The notes: generated by a model not told the origin, from the letters alone. Positions 17,240 to 26,129 are shown, numbered from the stretch's first letter. The stretch is DNA of 53,745 nt from an uncultured Bacilli bacterium (GCA_947623735.1 CANQHE010000004.1:1-53745), one strand, 5' to 3'. Program-made: numbers and translations.

Positions 17240-18820
17240 TTGAAGTTTGAGAAATTAAATTATAGTAGTGGAAATGTAAAGAAAGCATTTGTAATAGGCA
17301 TAGTAGTAACATTATTATTTATAGTTATAATTAATTTATTTTTTACAAGAGCAAAATATAAATTAGTGGAAAGTAGGAAACTAGCTAGCGGGACAATTAA
17401 TTATACCTTAGTTGATTTTGAGTTGGTAGAAATAAAATTTAAAGCAAATGGTAGTGAAAATTATGTAGATGTAGATACTATAGAAGATAATTATGTTTTA
17501 AATGAAGAAGATAGCTATTGTACAGAGAAGTATACAAATGAAAATAATAGTTTTGAAGATATAAGAAATGATAATTTAAAAATAAACTTTGATAAAGATA
17601 CAAAAACAATAAGTGTAAGTCCATATAGTAAAAAAGGGACTAAATGTCATTTATATTTTGATGAAAGCTTACCATCATTATGCGAAGAAGGAGATACAAC
17701 ATGTGAAACATTACTTGGAAATGTTACAATAAATCCAAGTTGTCCAGAATTAGATGAAAATGGTGATGGAACAATAGCAGAAGTAAAGAGTGCAAATGCC
17801 ATGATATGTAAAGCAAAAGATGACTTTGGAACAAGTTATTATTATAGAGGGACAGTAGATAATAACTGGGTAGTTTTTGGAAAGGATAAAACTGGCAGTA
17901 ATTATATTTGGTGGCGAATTATTCGGATAAATGGTAATGGAACAATAAGACTTATTTATGCTGGAACAAGCACTAGCCCTAAAAGTGCCCCAGAAACAAC
18001 AGGAAATACAACAATGATAAAACCGAGAACTGAAATAAACACAACTGACCAATATAGAATGGCTGTAAGATTTAATGAACAATATAATGATAATAAATAT
18101 GTAGGTTATATGTATGGCGGAACAAAAGGACAAGCAAGTACAGGCTATGATGCAGCACATAAACCTGAGACAAAAAGTACAGTATTAGAGGAAATTGAAT
18201 ATTGGTATAACAATAGTACAAATTTAGGAGATTTAGCTGAACAATATATAGATGTTGAAACAGGCTTTTGTGGAGATAGAGGGGTAGATACAACATCTGT
18301 ATCAGGATATACAGGACAAGGTTATGGAACACAACAAACAGCATATGCTCCATGGACAAGATTGTATAATGGGAGTTGGAAAGGAACACAAACACCAACA
18401 TTAAAATGTGGAAAAGATACAACAGCTCAAAAAAGAGACTTGTATACTGGCCCAAGTGCAAAAGGCACGAAATCAAGTAGTGGAACATTGATTGAAGGCA
18501 ATAATAAATTGTCTGTCCCAGTAGGTTTAATAACCAGTGATGAAGTAGTATTTGCAGGAGGATTCGGAGGAGCTTCCAACAATGGTTATTGGCTATATAC
18601 TAATAGGTATTATTGGACAATGTCTCCGTCTTACTATTATTATTATAGGTCTTCGAACCAGTATGCTTACGTGTTCGTTGTGAATACTATTGGCGCCCTC
18701 GGTGCTGGCAGCGTGAACAACGATGACTATGGTGTGCGCCCAGTAATAAACCTCAAAGCTAATGTAAAAATAACTGGTACTGGAGTAGATGGAGATCCAT
18801 ACGTAGTTGTAACAGCTTAA
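17240..18820 (+). CDS. Surface gene B: hypervariable lectin-like protein, DGR target
   Basis: The 526-residue protein has a membrane anchor at about residues 16-34. A Cys-containing beta module (about 70-145) resembles that of gene A, and a Cys-rich insert follows (E-E-G-D-T-T-C-E-T, about 150-185). The shared lectin-like domain carries the same motifs as A, D and E: YYYRGTVDNNWVVFG, IWWRIIRINGNGTIRLIYAG, YWTMSP, GVRPVINL. The variable island is residues 464-501. Translation starts at TTG, chosen because GAAAGGAAG lies just upstream. It is divergent from a small RHH gene and closed by a strong terminator. Its presumed ligand is unknown. Confidence 0.73.
   Translation: MKFEKLNYSSGNVKKAFVIGIVVTLLFIVIINLFFTRAKYKLVESRKLASGTINYTLVDFELVEIKFKANGSENYVDVDTIEDNYVLNEEDSYCTEKYTNENNSFEDIRNDNLKINFDKDTKTISVSPYSKKGTKCHLYFDESLPSLCEEGDTTCETLLGNVTINPSCPELDENGDGTIAEVKSANAMICKAKDDFGTSYYYRGTVDNNWVVFGKDKTGSNYIWWRIIRINGNGTIRLIYAGTSTSPKSAPETTGNTTMIKPRTEINTTDQYRMAVRFNEQYNDNKYVGYMYGGTKGQASTGYDAAHKPETKSTVLEEIEYWYNNSTNLGDLAEQYIDVETGFCGDRGVDTTSVSGYTGQGYGTQQTAYAPWTRLYNGSWKGTQTPTLKCGKDTTAQKRDLYTGPSAKGTKSSSGTLIEGNNKLSVPVGLITSDEVVFAGGFGGASNNGYWLYTNRYYWTMSPSYYYYYRSSNQYAYVFVVNTIGALGAGSVNNDDYGVRPVINLKANVKITGTGVDGDPYVVVTA
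18629..18742 (+). other. DGR variable region of gene B
   Basis: The island starts after YWTMSP, has 14 codons before GTG-TTC (five to seven more than D or A) and ends GGTGTGCGCCCA. Fixed adenine-free codons coincide with genes A, D and E. Two variable codons end in T where the others end in C, so the template or an older version of it may differ slightly. It shares the stretch CAG TAT GCT with gene E, suggesting the same template lineage. Confidence 0.72.
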
Positions 18821-18846
18821 ATTAAATGTAATTGTTAATTAAATAG

Positions 18847-18887
18847 TTCTTGCTCATATTGCTTTCGAATTTATATATGAGCAGGAA
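18847..18887 (+). other. Long inverted repeat after gene B
   Basis: TTCTTGCTCATAT pairs with ATATGAGCAGGAA over 13 bp with one wobble pair and a 15-base loop. It has no T-run and precedes the true terminator. It occupies the place where genes A and E carry their 3' hairpin but has no sequence in common with it. Function unknown; it might stabilise the message. Confidence 0.5.
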
Positions 18888-18897
18888 GAAACTCCAT

Positions 18898-18923
18898 GAT
18901 AGAGGTTACTCTCTATCTTTTTT
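18898..18923 (+). terminator. Intrinsic terminator of gene B
   Basis: GATAGAG and CTCTATC form a perfect 7-bp stem around GTTACT and are followed by six T. Confidence 0.85.
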
Positions 18924-18927
18924 GGCA

Positions 18928-18952
18928 TTTAAAAAAGTGATTGGCATCACTT
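18928..18952 (-). terminator. Intrinsic terminator of the HIT gene
   Basis: Read on the minus strand, AAGTGAT and ATCACTT pair around GCCA and are followed by a T-run. The stem overlaps the TGA stop of the HIT gene, opposite the terminator of gene B. Confidence 0.75.
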
Positions 18953-19327
18953 ATTTAAGATATTATAGATTTTAGTTACTTCTTCTTTTTCAGTGTTTAA
19001 ATTTTTAACATTAGAACTAAAATTAGGAATTAGATGTAAGTGTAAATGTTTTACTACTTGGTCATCGCCATAATTAATTAAAAGGGTAATTGATTTAGCT
19101 CCTAATTTTTGCATAATCATTGGTCCTAATTCTTGAGCTTTTTTAAACATAATAGAAAGCATACTACTATCTAAAGCAAGATAATCATCATAGTGTTTCT
19201 TAGGAATTATTAGAACGTGACCATTCGCGGTGGGATAAGCATCCATAATGGCCATGATATCATTATCTTCGTATAAAATATTACTGGGTATAGTTTTGTT
19301 TGCAATATTACAAAATGTACAATCCAT
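18947..19327 (-). CDS. HIT-family nucleotide hydrolase/transferase
   Basis: The 126-residue protein has the HIT motif His-Leu-His-Leu-His-Leu (His94, His96, His98) followed by I-P-N-F. The N-terminal Cys pair C-T-F-C-N-I is typical of the Hit/HinT branch. By family it hydrolyses nucleoside phosphoramidates or dinucleotides in the cytoplasm. AAAGGA precedes the ATG on the minus strand. A single-gene unit between two terminators. Confidence 0.9.
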   Translation of the reverse strand: MDCTFCNIANKTIPSNILYEDNDIMAIMDAYPTANGHVLIIPKKHYDDYLALDSSMLSIMFKKAQELGPMIMQKLGAKSITLLINYGDDQVVKHLHLHLIPNFSSNVKNLNTEKEEVTKIYNILNK

Positions 19328-19448
19328 AAAATCAATCCTTTCGTAAATTATTATAGCAAAATATAATAAAGCTTACTAGAGATTTTAATAAACTTTAGTG
19401 TACTTTTATCATGGTTTTGCATAGATTAAAATAGAGGAGGAATTAAAA

Positions 19449-19979
19449 TTGGCGAGTTATAAAGAGATAGTTACCAAAGCAGTGGTGGGGAAGGCGAAAA
19501 AGAATAGTGTTTCAAAGTTTACAATAAAACCGGAAGAAGTGCCAGATACAATTTTAGGTTGTTGGATTATAAATCATAATTTTGAGGGTAGAAGTAGTAA
19601 TGGAGCAGTAAATATTGATGGCTCTTTTGATGTTAATGTATGGTATTCTTATAATAATGATACTAAAACGGCGGTTACAACTAAAAGATTTGGTTATAAT
19701 GATAAAATGAATATTAGACTTAAAGATGGAGCAAGACTTAATGATTCATCAGAAATAATAGTGAGAAGTTTGAATCAACCAACAGTTACGGATGTCGGCA
19801 TTAAAAATGGAGAAGTTAATTTAACCGTGGAAAAAGAATTAGGAGTAGAAGTAGTGGGAAATACGATGATTAAAGTAAGTGTGGAAGATGATGCCGATGA
19901 ATATGAAGTATTAGATGATGTTAGTGATGATGAAATAGATGAGGGAATAGAAGCTATTAACGATGATTATATAAAATAA
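19449..19979 (+). CDS. cotE: Outer spore coat morphogenetic protein CotE family
   Basis: The 176-residue protein begins [18 protein letters not shown] and contains [12 protein letters not shown] and [17 protein letters not shown]. These are the conserved segments of CotE, and the acidic tail is also typical. CotE organises the outer coat around the developing spore. Translation starts at TTG behind a strong GAGGAGG. No other sporulation gene is visible here, so spore formation by this organism is suggested but not shown. Confidence 0.82.
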   Translation: MASYKEIVTKAVVGKAKKNSVSKFTIKPEEVPDTILGCWIINHNFEGRSSNGAVNIDGSFDVNVWYSYNNDTKTAVTTKRFGYNDKMNIRLKDGARLNDSSEIIVRSLNQPTVTDVGIKNGEVNLTVEKELGVEVVGNTMIKVSVEDDADEYEVLDDVSDDEIDEGIEAINDDYIK

Positions 19980-19981
19980 TG

Positions 19982-20013
19982 GTGTCAACTATTTTTGGTT
20001 GACACTCTGTTTT
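19982..20013 (+). terminator. Terminator of cotE overlapping the rpsP promoter
   Basis: GTGTCAAC and GTTGACAC form a perfect 8-bp stem with an 8-base loop, followed by TCTGTTTTG. The 3' arm contains the TTGACA used as the -35 box of the rpsP promoter. Confidence 0.7.
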
Positions 20014-20027
20014 GTTTGTGGTAAAAT
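19999..20027 (+). promoter_or_regulatory. Promoter of rpsP-khpA
   Basis: TTGACA and TAAAAT are 17 bases apart, and transcription would start about 20 bases before the rpsP start codon. Confidence 0.75.
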
Positions 20028-20052
20028 GATACTAACAAAGGAGGAAAGAGAC

Positions 20053-20328
20053 ATGGCTGTTAAATTAAGACTTAAGAGAATGGGGGCTAAACAAAGACCA
20101 TTTTATCGAATTGTGGCCGCTGATTCAAGAAGTCCAAGAGATGGACGTTTTATTGAAGTTGTAGGAACTTATAATCCAATTAGTAAACCAGCAGAAATTA
20201 ATATAAATGAAGAATTAGTAATGAAATGGTTAAATAATGGCGCTTTACCTACAGAAACAGTAAGAAACATTTTATCTAAAGAAGGTATTATGGCTAAATA
20301 TGCGGAAGCTAAAAAAGCAGGTAAATAA
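20053..20328 (+). CDS. rpsP: 30S ribosomal protein bS16
   Basis: The 91-residue protein starts [20 protein letters not shown], the invariant bS16 start, and includes [20 protein letters not shown] lies at the right distance before this ATG, so earlier in-frame starts are rejected. It is needed for 30S assembly. Its TAA overlaps the khpA ATG by one base. Confidence 0.97.
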   Translation: MAVKLRLKRMGAKQRPFYRIVAADSRSPRDGRFIEVVGTYNPISKPAEININEELVMKWLNNGALPTETVRNILSKEGIMAKYAEAKKAGK

Positions 20329-20573
20329 TGAAATTAGAAGAATTTGCAACTTATTTAATAAAAAGTATTGTTAAAAACCCGGATATGGTTAAAGTAAGTA
20401 GTTTTCTTGGCGATGATGAAGAAGTTATATTAGAAGTAATTGTGGCTGAGAGTGATATGGGAGCAGTTATTGGTCGTGAAGGGAAAGTAGCGAGAGCAAT
20501 TAGAACTATTATTCAAGCCCATGCTTATTTAAATAATATTAAAAGGGTTAAAGTTAATATTGATTCTTTTTAA
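20328..20573 (+). CDS. khpA: KH-domain RNA-binding protein KhpA
   Basis: The 81-residue single KH-domain protein has the G-x-x-G loop in A-V-I-G-R-E-G-K-V-A-R-A-I-R. KhpA (YlqC) pairs with KhpB and binds RNAs, affecting cell division in several Gram-positives. The rpsP-khpA order is conserved in Bacillota; rimM, trmD and rplS, which often follow, are absent here. Confidence 0.92.
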   Translation: MKLEEFATYLIKSIVKNPDMVKVSSFLGDDEEVILEVIVAESDMGAVIGREGKVARAIRTIIQAHAYLNNIKRVKVNIDSF

Positions 20574-20592
20574 GAGCTGAGGCTCTTTTTTA
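20572..20592 (+). terminator. Intrinsic terminator after khpA
   Basis: AAGAGC and GCTCTT pair around TGAG and are followed by TTTTA. The stem begins inside the khpA stop codon. Confidence 0.8.
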
Positions 20593-20630
20593 TTTTTTAT
20601 GTCATATTAGTGAAAATTAATAAATATTAT

Positions 20631-20659
20631 TTGACTATTAGGAAATTAGGTTGTATACT
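20631..20659 (+). promoter_or_regulatory. Promoter of cdsA-rseP
   Basis: TTGACT and TATACT are 17 bases apart. Transcription would start about 15 bases before the cdsA ATG. Confidence 0.7.
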
Positions 20660-20680
20660 TTTTAATAGAAAGTGAGAATT

Positions 20681-21475
20681 ATGAAGACAAGAATTATTAG
20701 CGCTATAGTGATGCTTATTATTGTCGGGCCTATTGTTTGGTATGGAGGTGCACTATTTAGACTCGGAGCAACAATTGTAAGTATTTTAGCCTTAAAAGAA
20801 ATATTAGATTTAAAAGTTAGTCATGGAACAATACCGCATTCAGTCGTATTAGTAAGTATTTTAAGTTTGGCTTTAATTGTTTTAGGTAATTTAGAAGATA
20901 GTTATTCAATTATGTATGGAATTACTTATCGGGGGATTGCAATATTATTACTAGCTTTACTGGGAATGAGTTTGTTTTATAAAAATGATGAATATCGGGC
21001 AACAGATGCATTAGTATTAATTGGAGCGATATTACTTATTGGTACAGCTTTTAATACGATGATATTTGTGAGAATGTTTAGTTTATATAAGTTTATATTT
21101 TTAATACTTATATTTATACTTACAGATACTTTTGCTTATATATGTGGTAGGATATTTGGGAAACATAAATTAATACCTCATGTAAGTCCTAATAAAACTA
21201 TTGAAGGTAGTGTTATGGGAACAATTATTGGAACTATCGGGGCTGGTTTGTTTTATCATTTTATGATTGCAAGTATTAATTATAAAGTAATTATTGGAAC
21301 ATTTATTTTATCAATATTAGGACAAATGGGAGATTTGATATTTAGTAAAATAAAAAGAGAGAATAAAATTAAAGATTTTAGTAATTTAATACCAGGACAT
21401 GGAGGTATACTTGATAGACTGGATAGTACAATTGCAATAATGCTTGGTTATTTAATATTTTATAGTTTATTTTAG
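20681..21475 (+). CDS. cdsA: Phosphatidate cytidylyltransferase CdsA
   Basis: The 264-residue multipass membrane enzyme has the CDP-diglyceride synthase signature S-K-I-K-R-E-N-K-I-K-D near residue 220 and P-G-H-G-G-I-L-D-R-L-D shortly after. It makes CDP-diacylglycerol from phosphatidic acid and CTP, the branch point to phosphatidylglycerol and cardiolipin. The ATG start is preferred over a GTG nine bases earlier because GAAAGTGAG then acts as ribosome site. rseP follows 11 bases later, the usual Bacillota pair. Confidence 0.93.
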   Translation: MKTRIISAIVMLIIVGPIVWYGGALFRLGATIVSILALKEILDLKVSHGTIPHSVVLVSILSLALIVLGNLEDSYSIMYGITYRGIAILLLALLGMSLFYKNDEYRATDALVLIGAILLIGTAFNTMIFVRMFSLYKFIFLILIFILTDTFAYICGRIFGKHKLIPHVSPNKTIEGSVMGTIIGTIGAGLFYHFMIASINYKVIIGTFILSILGQMGDLIFSKIKRENKIKDFSNLIPGHGGILDRLDSTIAIMLGYLIFYSLF

Positions 21476-21486
21476 GAGGAAAAAGT

Positions 21487-22542
21487 ATGTGGATTATAAC
21501 ACTTATATTATTAATATTTATTTTAGGAATAATAATATTAGTTCATGAATTTGGACATTTTATAACAGCGAAAAAAGCCGGGGTACATATTTATGAATTT
21601 TCAATTGGAATGGGGCCGGTTATTAAAACTTTTAAGGGTAAAGATGATATCAATTATAATATAAGAGCTTTTCCAATTGGGGGATTTGTATCAATGGCCG
21701 GAGAAGTTTATGAAGATGATGATACAAAGAAAATACCTAAAGATAAATTTATGTGTAATAAAAAATGGTGGCAAAGAGTTGTTATTTTAGCCGCCGGGGT
21801 ATTTAATAACTTTTTACTTGCAATACTAATATTATTTGTGATGGCTCTTATTTGGGGAGCGCAAAGTTTAACGCCAAAGATTGGCGAAATAGTTAAAGAT
21901 TCCGCGGTAGAAGAAGCAGGATTAACAGAAGGAGATATAATTTTAGCTATAAATGACCATAAAGTATTTAGTTGGGACCAAGCCCAAATATTACTTTATA
22001 TGAAAGATAAAGATGGAATATATGATTTTCTAATAAAACATGAAGATGGAACAACTAAAACTTATAATATTAAACCACATATGGTTAAAAATGAAGATAC
22101 AGGGGAAAAGACTCAACAATTTGGTTTTAGAATAGCAAGTGAAATTCATAAAGGTTTTTTTGCAAGTGTAAAGTATGCTTTTCAAAGATTTTATAGTTTA
22201 ATTAGTACGATGTGGATAACTGTGGTAAATTTATTTACTGGTAAAATTGGTTTAAATAGTTTATCAGGGCCGGTAGGAATTTATCAAGTAGTTGGTGAAA
22301 GTTTGGATGCGGGAGTACAGCAAGTTATTTATTTAATTGCTTTCTTAAGTATTAATGTTGGTTTAATTAATATTCTTCCTATTCCGGCTTTTGATGGAGG
22401 CAGAATACTATTCTTAATAATTGAAAAGATTAAAGGAAGTCCAATTAATCAGAAATTTGAAAATATGTGCCATACAGTATTTTTCTTCTTGTTAATACTT
22501 CTAATGATATATATTACGATTATGGATATTATAAGATTTTAA
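21487..22542 (+). CDS. rseP: Site-2 intramembrane metalloprotease RseP
   Basis: The 351-residue membrane protease has H-E-F-G-H (His20, Glu21, His24) in the first membrane helix, a PDZ domain (about 125-200), and the second active-site motif N-I-L-P-I-P-A-F-D-G-G-R near residue 300. It cleaves membrane-embedded regulators or signal-peptide remnants. AGGAGG precedes the ATG. Forms an operon with cdsA. Confidence 0.93.
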   Translation: MWIITLILLIFILGIIILVHEFGHFITAKKAGVHIYEFSIGMGPVIKTFKGKDDINYNIRAFPIGGFVSMAGEVYEDDDTKKIPKDKFMCNKKWWQRVVILAAGVFNNFLLAILILFVMALIWGAQSLTPKIGEIVKDSAVEEAGLTEGDIILAINDHKVFSWDQAQILLYMKDKDGIYDFLIKHEDGTTKTYNIKPHMVKNEDTGEKTQQFGFRIASEIHKGFFASVKYAFQRFYSLISTMWITVVNLFTGKIGLNSLSGPVGIYQVVGESLDAGVQQVIYLIAFLSINVGLINILPIPAFDGGRILFLIIEKIKGSPINQKFENMCHTVFFFLLILLMIYITIMDIIRF

Positions 22543-22577
22543 TAAGCATAAATATTAAATTATAGGAGTGATGAAAT

Positions 22578-24206
22578 ATGTATTGTGGAAAATGTGGAAA
22601 TAAATTAGAGAAAGATGCGAAGTTTTGTGGAAGTTGTGGAGCTAAAGTTGAAGATACTAAAAAAGTAGAGAAAAAAGTTGAAGAAAAGAAAGAAGTAAAG
22701 GAAGAAATAAAAGAAGTTGAAATAAAAAATGAAGAAAAAGTTTTAGAAAAACCAATTGAGGTTAAGGAAGAAACTAAAAAGTTAGAACCAGAAATTAAAG
22801 AGAACAATAAGCAAAAGAATAAAGTTTGGCTGGTTATTATAGCTCTTTTAATTATTGGTGGTGGTATCTTTGGAGGTTGGTATTTTATTTTTAGAGATAC
22901 TGATACAGATACAGGAGAAACTAATAAGAATGAAGAAAAATTAGAAGTATGGGGAGATTTATACAAAGTATATTTAACTGATATTAAAGAAAATGACAAG
23001 TGGGAAGAAGCAAATTTACCTCAAGATATAAATGATGGTAAAGTAGGATTTTATGATGTCGGGTTAGATGAGCCCGTAATGGTTATAAGTTATGAAGAAG
23101 AGGATGATACCTACTCTAATATTTATTATATCGAAGATGAAAAAGTAAATGGTATATATGCCGAAGAAGCAAGTGATATTGAATTCTTATATGATAGTGA
23201 AAATGATGAATATGACTTTTATACTCATACCGAAAATGAAGAAGTAGATAGTTATAGTAAAGTTCGAGATGTAGTAGAGAATAAAAGTAAGAATGAAAAT
23301 ACGGAAAACTTTAATAAAGATGGCAGTGGGAAACAATTCGATGATAAGTTTATTGACCCAGAAGTAACTCTTCCAACTAAAGATTATGATGAAGATTTAA
23401 CACCTGATGAAATATTAGATTTAGTAAAAGATAGTGTTAAAAAGTATCAAGAAAAAGCTGAAATGGTTAATGATAAAGTAAAAGAAGATGTCGAAAATAA
23501 AAAGGCAGAAATAGAAGAAGAGAAAAAGAAAAAAGAAGAAGAAGCAAGTAAATTTACAAGTGGAATTAAGACTATTGAAGAAGCTTTAAGAAGAGAAATA
23601 TTTGCTTATTTCTATAATGGAAGAATGGAAACTACCGCGGCTCCTTTTGGGGATGTATTAAATGGTAAAAATGAAGCATATGCGAAAGATTTAACTGATA
23701 AAGTAATATCCGAAGCATTATATAATTATGTCAATGATAAGACAGACTATAACTTTAATGAACCACTTAGTGAAGAAAAAGTAAAGGGTTATTTAAGAGA
23801 TTTATATGGTAATAATTATGTTTATAATCATAAAATAACTCAAGGTGGAGCTTGTGCTGGTCTTATTTGGGATAGTGCCTCAAATGGTTATATGGCTTTT
23901 GGTGGTTGTGGTGGTATTACAATGCCTTGGGAACCATATTATAGAACAATTATTGTGAAACAAACAGATACAGTAGTTACTTTAAGAAGCTTGTATATTG
24001 TACCAACTAAAGGAACAAACGGAGAAGAAGCTGTTGCACCATATAATATTTATAAAGATGAAAGTAAGAAAGATAAAGTAGCAACTTTAAATAGTGATGA
24101 TAAAGAATTAGATGATTTAATTAAAGAAAAAGGGGTAGAATATCAAGTAACTTTTGATAAAGAAAATGGTTATTATCACTTTAATAATATAAAAAAGATA
24201 GGTTAG
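22578..24206 (+). CDS. Zinc-ribbon membrane protein with long acidic extracellular region
   Basis: The 542-residue protein starts with a zinc ribbon M-Y-C-G-K-C-G ... F-C-G-S-C-G-A-K (Cys at 3, 6, 18, 21). A Glu/Lys-rich stretch (about 28-80), one membrane segment (about 85-105) and a large acidic outer part follow. A charged coiled coil lies at about 290-335, and a globular C-terminal domain with two Cys (G-G-A-C-A-G-L-I-W and G-G-C-G-G-I) follows. The topology suggests a cytoplasmic zinc ribbon and an external sensor or binding domain. TAGGAGTG lies upstream of the ATG. No specific family recognised for the outer region. Confidence 0.65.
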   Translation: MYCGKCGNKLEKDAKFCGSCGAKVEDTKKVEKKVEEKKEVKEEIKEVEIKNEEKVLEKPIEVKEETKKLEPEIKENNKQKNKVWLVIIALLIIGGGIFGGWYFIFRDTDTDTGETNKNEEKLEVWGDLYKVYLTDIKENDKWEEANLPQDINDGKVGFYDVGLDEPVMVISYEEEDDTYSNIYYIEDEKVNGIYAEEASDIEFLYDSENDEYDFYTHTENEEVDSYSKVRDVVENKSKNENTENFNKDGSGKQFDDKFIDPEVTLPTKDYDEDLTPDEILDLVKDSVKKYQEKAEMVNDKVKEDVENKKAEIEEEKKKKEEEASKFTSGIKTIEEALRREIFAYFYNGRMETTAAPFGDVLNGKNEAYAKDLTDKVISEALYNYVNDKTDYNFNEPLSEEKVKGYLRDLYGNNYVYNHKITQGGACAGLIWDSASNGYMAFGGCGGITMPWEPYYRTIIVKQTDTVVTLRSLYIVPTKGTNGEEAVAPYNIYKDESKKDKVATLNSDDKELDDLIKEKGVEYQVTFDKENGYYHFNNIKKIG

Positions 24207-24209
24207 AAA

Positions 24210-24235
24210 TTGGGTCCTTAGGGGCACTTTTTTTC
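24210..24235 (+). terminator. Weak terminator-like hairpin after the zinc-ribbon gene
   Basis: GTCC and GGGC can pair around TTAG, followed by AC and seven T. The stem is short, so this is tentative. Confidence 0.35.
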
Positions 24236-24265
24236 TTGAAAGTAATTTTGTTTAAGAAATTATTG

Positions 24266-24274
24266 TGGTATAAT
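24266..24274 (+). promoter_or_regulatory. Extended -10 promoter before the Cna-B-like gene
   Basis: TGGTATAAT is a TGn-extended -10 box; no convincing -35 lies 17 bases upstream. Transcription would start near 24281, beside AGAGGGTGA, which looks like a ribosome site placed for a start codon near 24293. No ATG, GTG or TTG occurs there in the frame of the downstream gene. Confidence 0.5.
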
Positions 24275-24334
24275 TTTAGAGGGTGAAGATAAAACTCGAA
24301 AAAAATATTATTAGTAATTTTAGGATTATTAAGT

Positions 24335-25627
24335 ATGATAGCTTTTAGAGGTAATGTTTATGCCTTAGGGGATAATAATGATGTATACATTAATCTTACT
24401 TTAATTGATGCCCATAATAGTGAAAAGACAAGGCCAGATGATTTAACAATTAGATTTGTTATTAGTGGGGATGAGGATAATGATATTTATACCCTTAAAA
24501 TTACCGAAGATGGTAAAATATATCATACATATACATTTAATGATATGGTTATCGAAAACGCGATAGATGATTTAGTCGATTTAGAAATCATTAATAATAG
24601 TGATAGTTCAGTTAGTTATATATTAAAGTATAATTGGAAAGAAGTTTTTGGGAGTATAAGGAATGAAGATGTTACTTTTAAAGTTTTAGGAGTTAGTGAT
24701 AATGAAAATTATATAGCACCTATGGAAAGAGGTATGATACTTAGAGAAAATGCGAAAGTAAATGTTGAGATTCAATATAGTTTAAAAGCTTTAAAACATG
24801 TAAAAGGAACAGTTTATTATGATGATTGTGATGATAGAGATAGAATAAGAGATGCAATTTATATTGGATATGATGATATGCCTAATTCAATACCGGATGC
24901 CAATATTATTATGTTAGAACAAGATTATTATGATAAAAATAAATATACTTTTGAGACTTATTTACCTATTTATTATTCTTTACCAAGTGGGGGAGGGCCA
25001 GATTTTACTAGAAAGATAGATTATTATTTAGTAAGTCAAATTGCGGAAATCCAAGGAGATAATTTTAAAGTAAATATAGTTAGAGATGAAGATTATAATT
25101 TAGAATATAATGTTTATATTACTTATGAAGCTACAAAAATAGATGATGTTTTAGTAGATGTTATTTGGGATGATGATAATAATAAAGAAGGATTTAGACC
25201 AAGTAAATTAGATGTTCAAGCTTTAGGAATTAATGATGTTATTGAAAGAGAATTTAGCATTAACGGATATAGTTATACTTTGACGGATTTGTTTAAAAGA
25301 TATGAGGGCAAAGATATTAATTATACTTTAAGAGTAGAAGATGTTCCAAATTATGAGTTTATAGTTACAGGAAATCAAGGAGATGGTTTTACTATAACCG
25401 GAAAGTTAGTTAAAAATCCAATTGTTAGTGAAAAAGAAGAGGAAAATACTTCAAGTAATTTAAATATTAATAGTAATAATAAAGATAAACCAAAAGAAGA
25501 AGTGATAAAAAAGGATGAGATACCTGAAACTTTAGATAATATATTAAGTTATATAATGCTTTTTAGTATAACTTTAGGCTTAATAGTTGGTTCTTTAAAG
25601 AAACTCAAAAAGAAAGCTACTATGTAA
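24335..25627 (+). CDS. Cna-B-like surface protein with C-terminal membrane anchor; leader possibly frameshifted
   Basis: The 430-residue protein contains beta-sandwich repeats, the last with the Cna-B style V-D-V-I-W-D-D-D-N-N-K-E-G-F-R-P-S (about 275-290). A polar linker and the end I-P-E-T-L-D-N, a hydrophobic helix and K-K-L-K-K-K follow, resembling a sortase-type or simple membrane anchor. The first in-frame ATG would give a truncated signal (M-I-A-F-R-G-N-V-Y-A). The bases upstream encode a good hydrophobic signal core in the same frame (I-L-L-V-I-L-G-L-L-S) but no start codon precedes it before a stop. Removing one A from the A7 run at 24299-24305 would join it to GTG 24283. Confidence 0.6.
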   Translation: MIAFRGNVYALGDNNDVYINLTLIDAHNSEKTRPDDLTIRFVISGDEDNDIYTLKITEDGKIYHTYTFNDMVIENAIDDLVDLEIINNSDSSVSYILKYNWKEVFGSIRNEDVTFKVLGVSDNENYIAPMERGMILRENAKVNVEIQYSLKALKHVKGTVYYDDCDDRDRIRDAIYIGYDDMPNSIPDANIIMLEQDYYDKNKYTFETYLPIYYSLPSGGGPDFTRKIDYYLVSQIAEIQGDNFKVNIVRDEDYNLEYNVYITYEATKIDDVLVDVIWDDDNNKEGFRPSKLDVQALGINDVIEREFSINGYSYTLTDLFKRYEGKDINYTLRVEDVPNYEFIVTGNQGDGFTITGKLVKNPIVSEKEEENTSSNLNINSNNKDKPKEEVIKKDEIPETLDNILSYIMLFSITLGLIVGSLKKLKKKATM

Positions 25628-25641
25628 AGGTAGCTCTTTTT
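25615..25641 (+). terminator. Intrinsic terminator of the Cna-B-like gene
   Basis: AGCTAC and GTAGCT form a 6-bp stem followed by CTTTTT; it spans the stop codon. Confidence 0.65.
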
Positions 25642-25688
25642 AATTGTTAATTTAAATTGAGTATGTTATACTGGTTTTAGTGATAAAA

Positions 25689-26129
25689 ATGAAAAGAAGA
25701 AAGATATTTTTAATAGTTTTGGGAATTATAATAATTTTACTTTTAATACTTTTAATCATGGTGGTTTTAAAAGAGAATAGAGATAAAGCTTTAGAAATAT
25801 TAAAAGTCGAAGAAACTGATAAAGATAAAGTTGTTTTATATTATGAATTTGCCGATAGAAATATATATTTGCATGGGTTAGGTAGAATTGCGATTAAATA
25901 TAAAGGAGAATTTAGAGAACTTAAAGATTTACTTAATCAAGAAGAAGATTTTTTAAATAAGTTTATTAAAATGCTTGGAGAACCCATAGAATTATATAAA
26001 GATGGGGGAAGTAGGTTATATCAAAAAGATGAAGTAACAATAATTGTTTGTCAAACTTTAGATAATAATTATGGGATTCATATTGGGGTTAATTTAACTT
26101 ATGAAGGATTAGTTTGCCAGATGAGTTAA
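25689..26129 (+). CDS. Uncharacterised membrane-anchored protein
   Basis: The 146-residue protein has a basic start, one very hydrophobic segment (about residues 7-27) and a soluble outer domain of about 110 residues with alternating beta and helix and one Cys pair (Ile-Val-Cys-Gln and Leu-Val-Cys-Gln). The ribosome site (AGTGAT) is weak; an in-frame GTG nine bases upstream is the other possible start. No family recognised. Confidence 0.55.
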   Translation: MKRRKIFLIVLGIIIILLLILLIMVVLKENRDKALEILKVEETDKDKVVLYYEFADRNIYLHGLGRIAIKYKGEFRELKDLLNQEEDFLNKFIKMLGEPIELYKDGGSRLYQKDEVTIIVCQTLDNNYGIHIGVNLTYEGLVCQMS

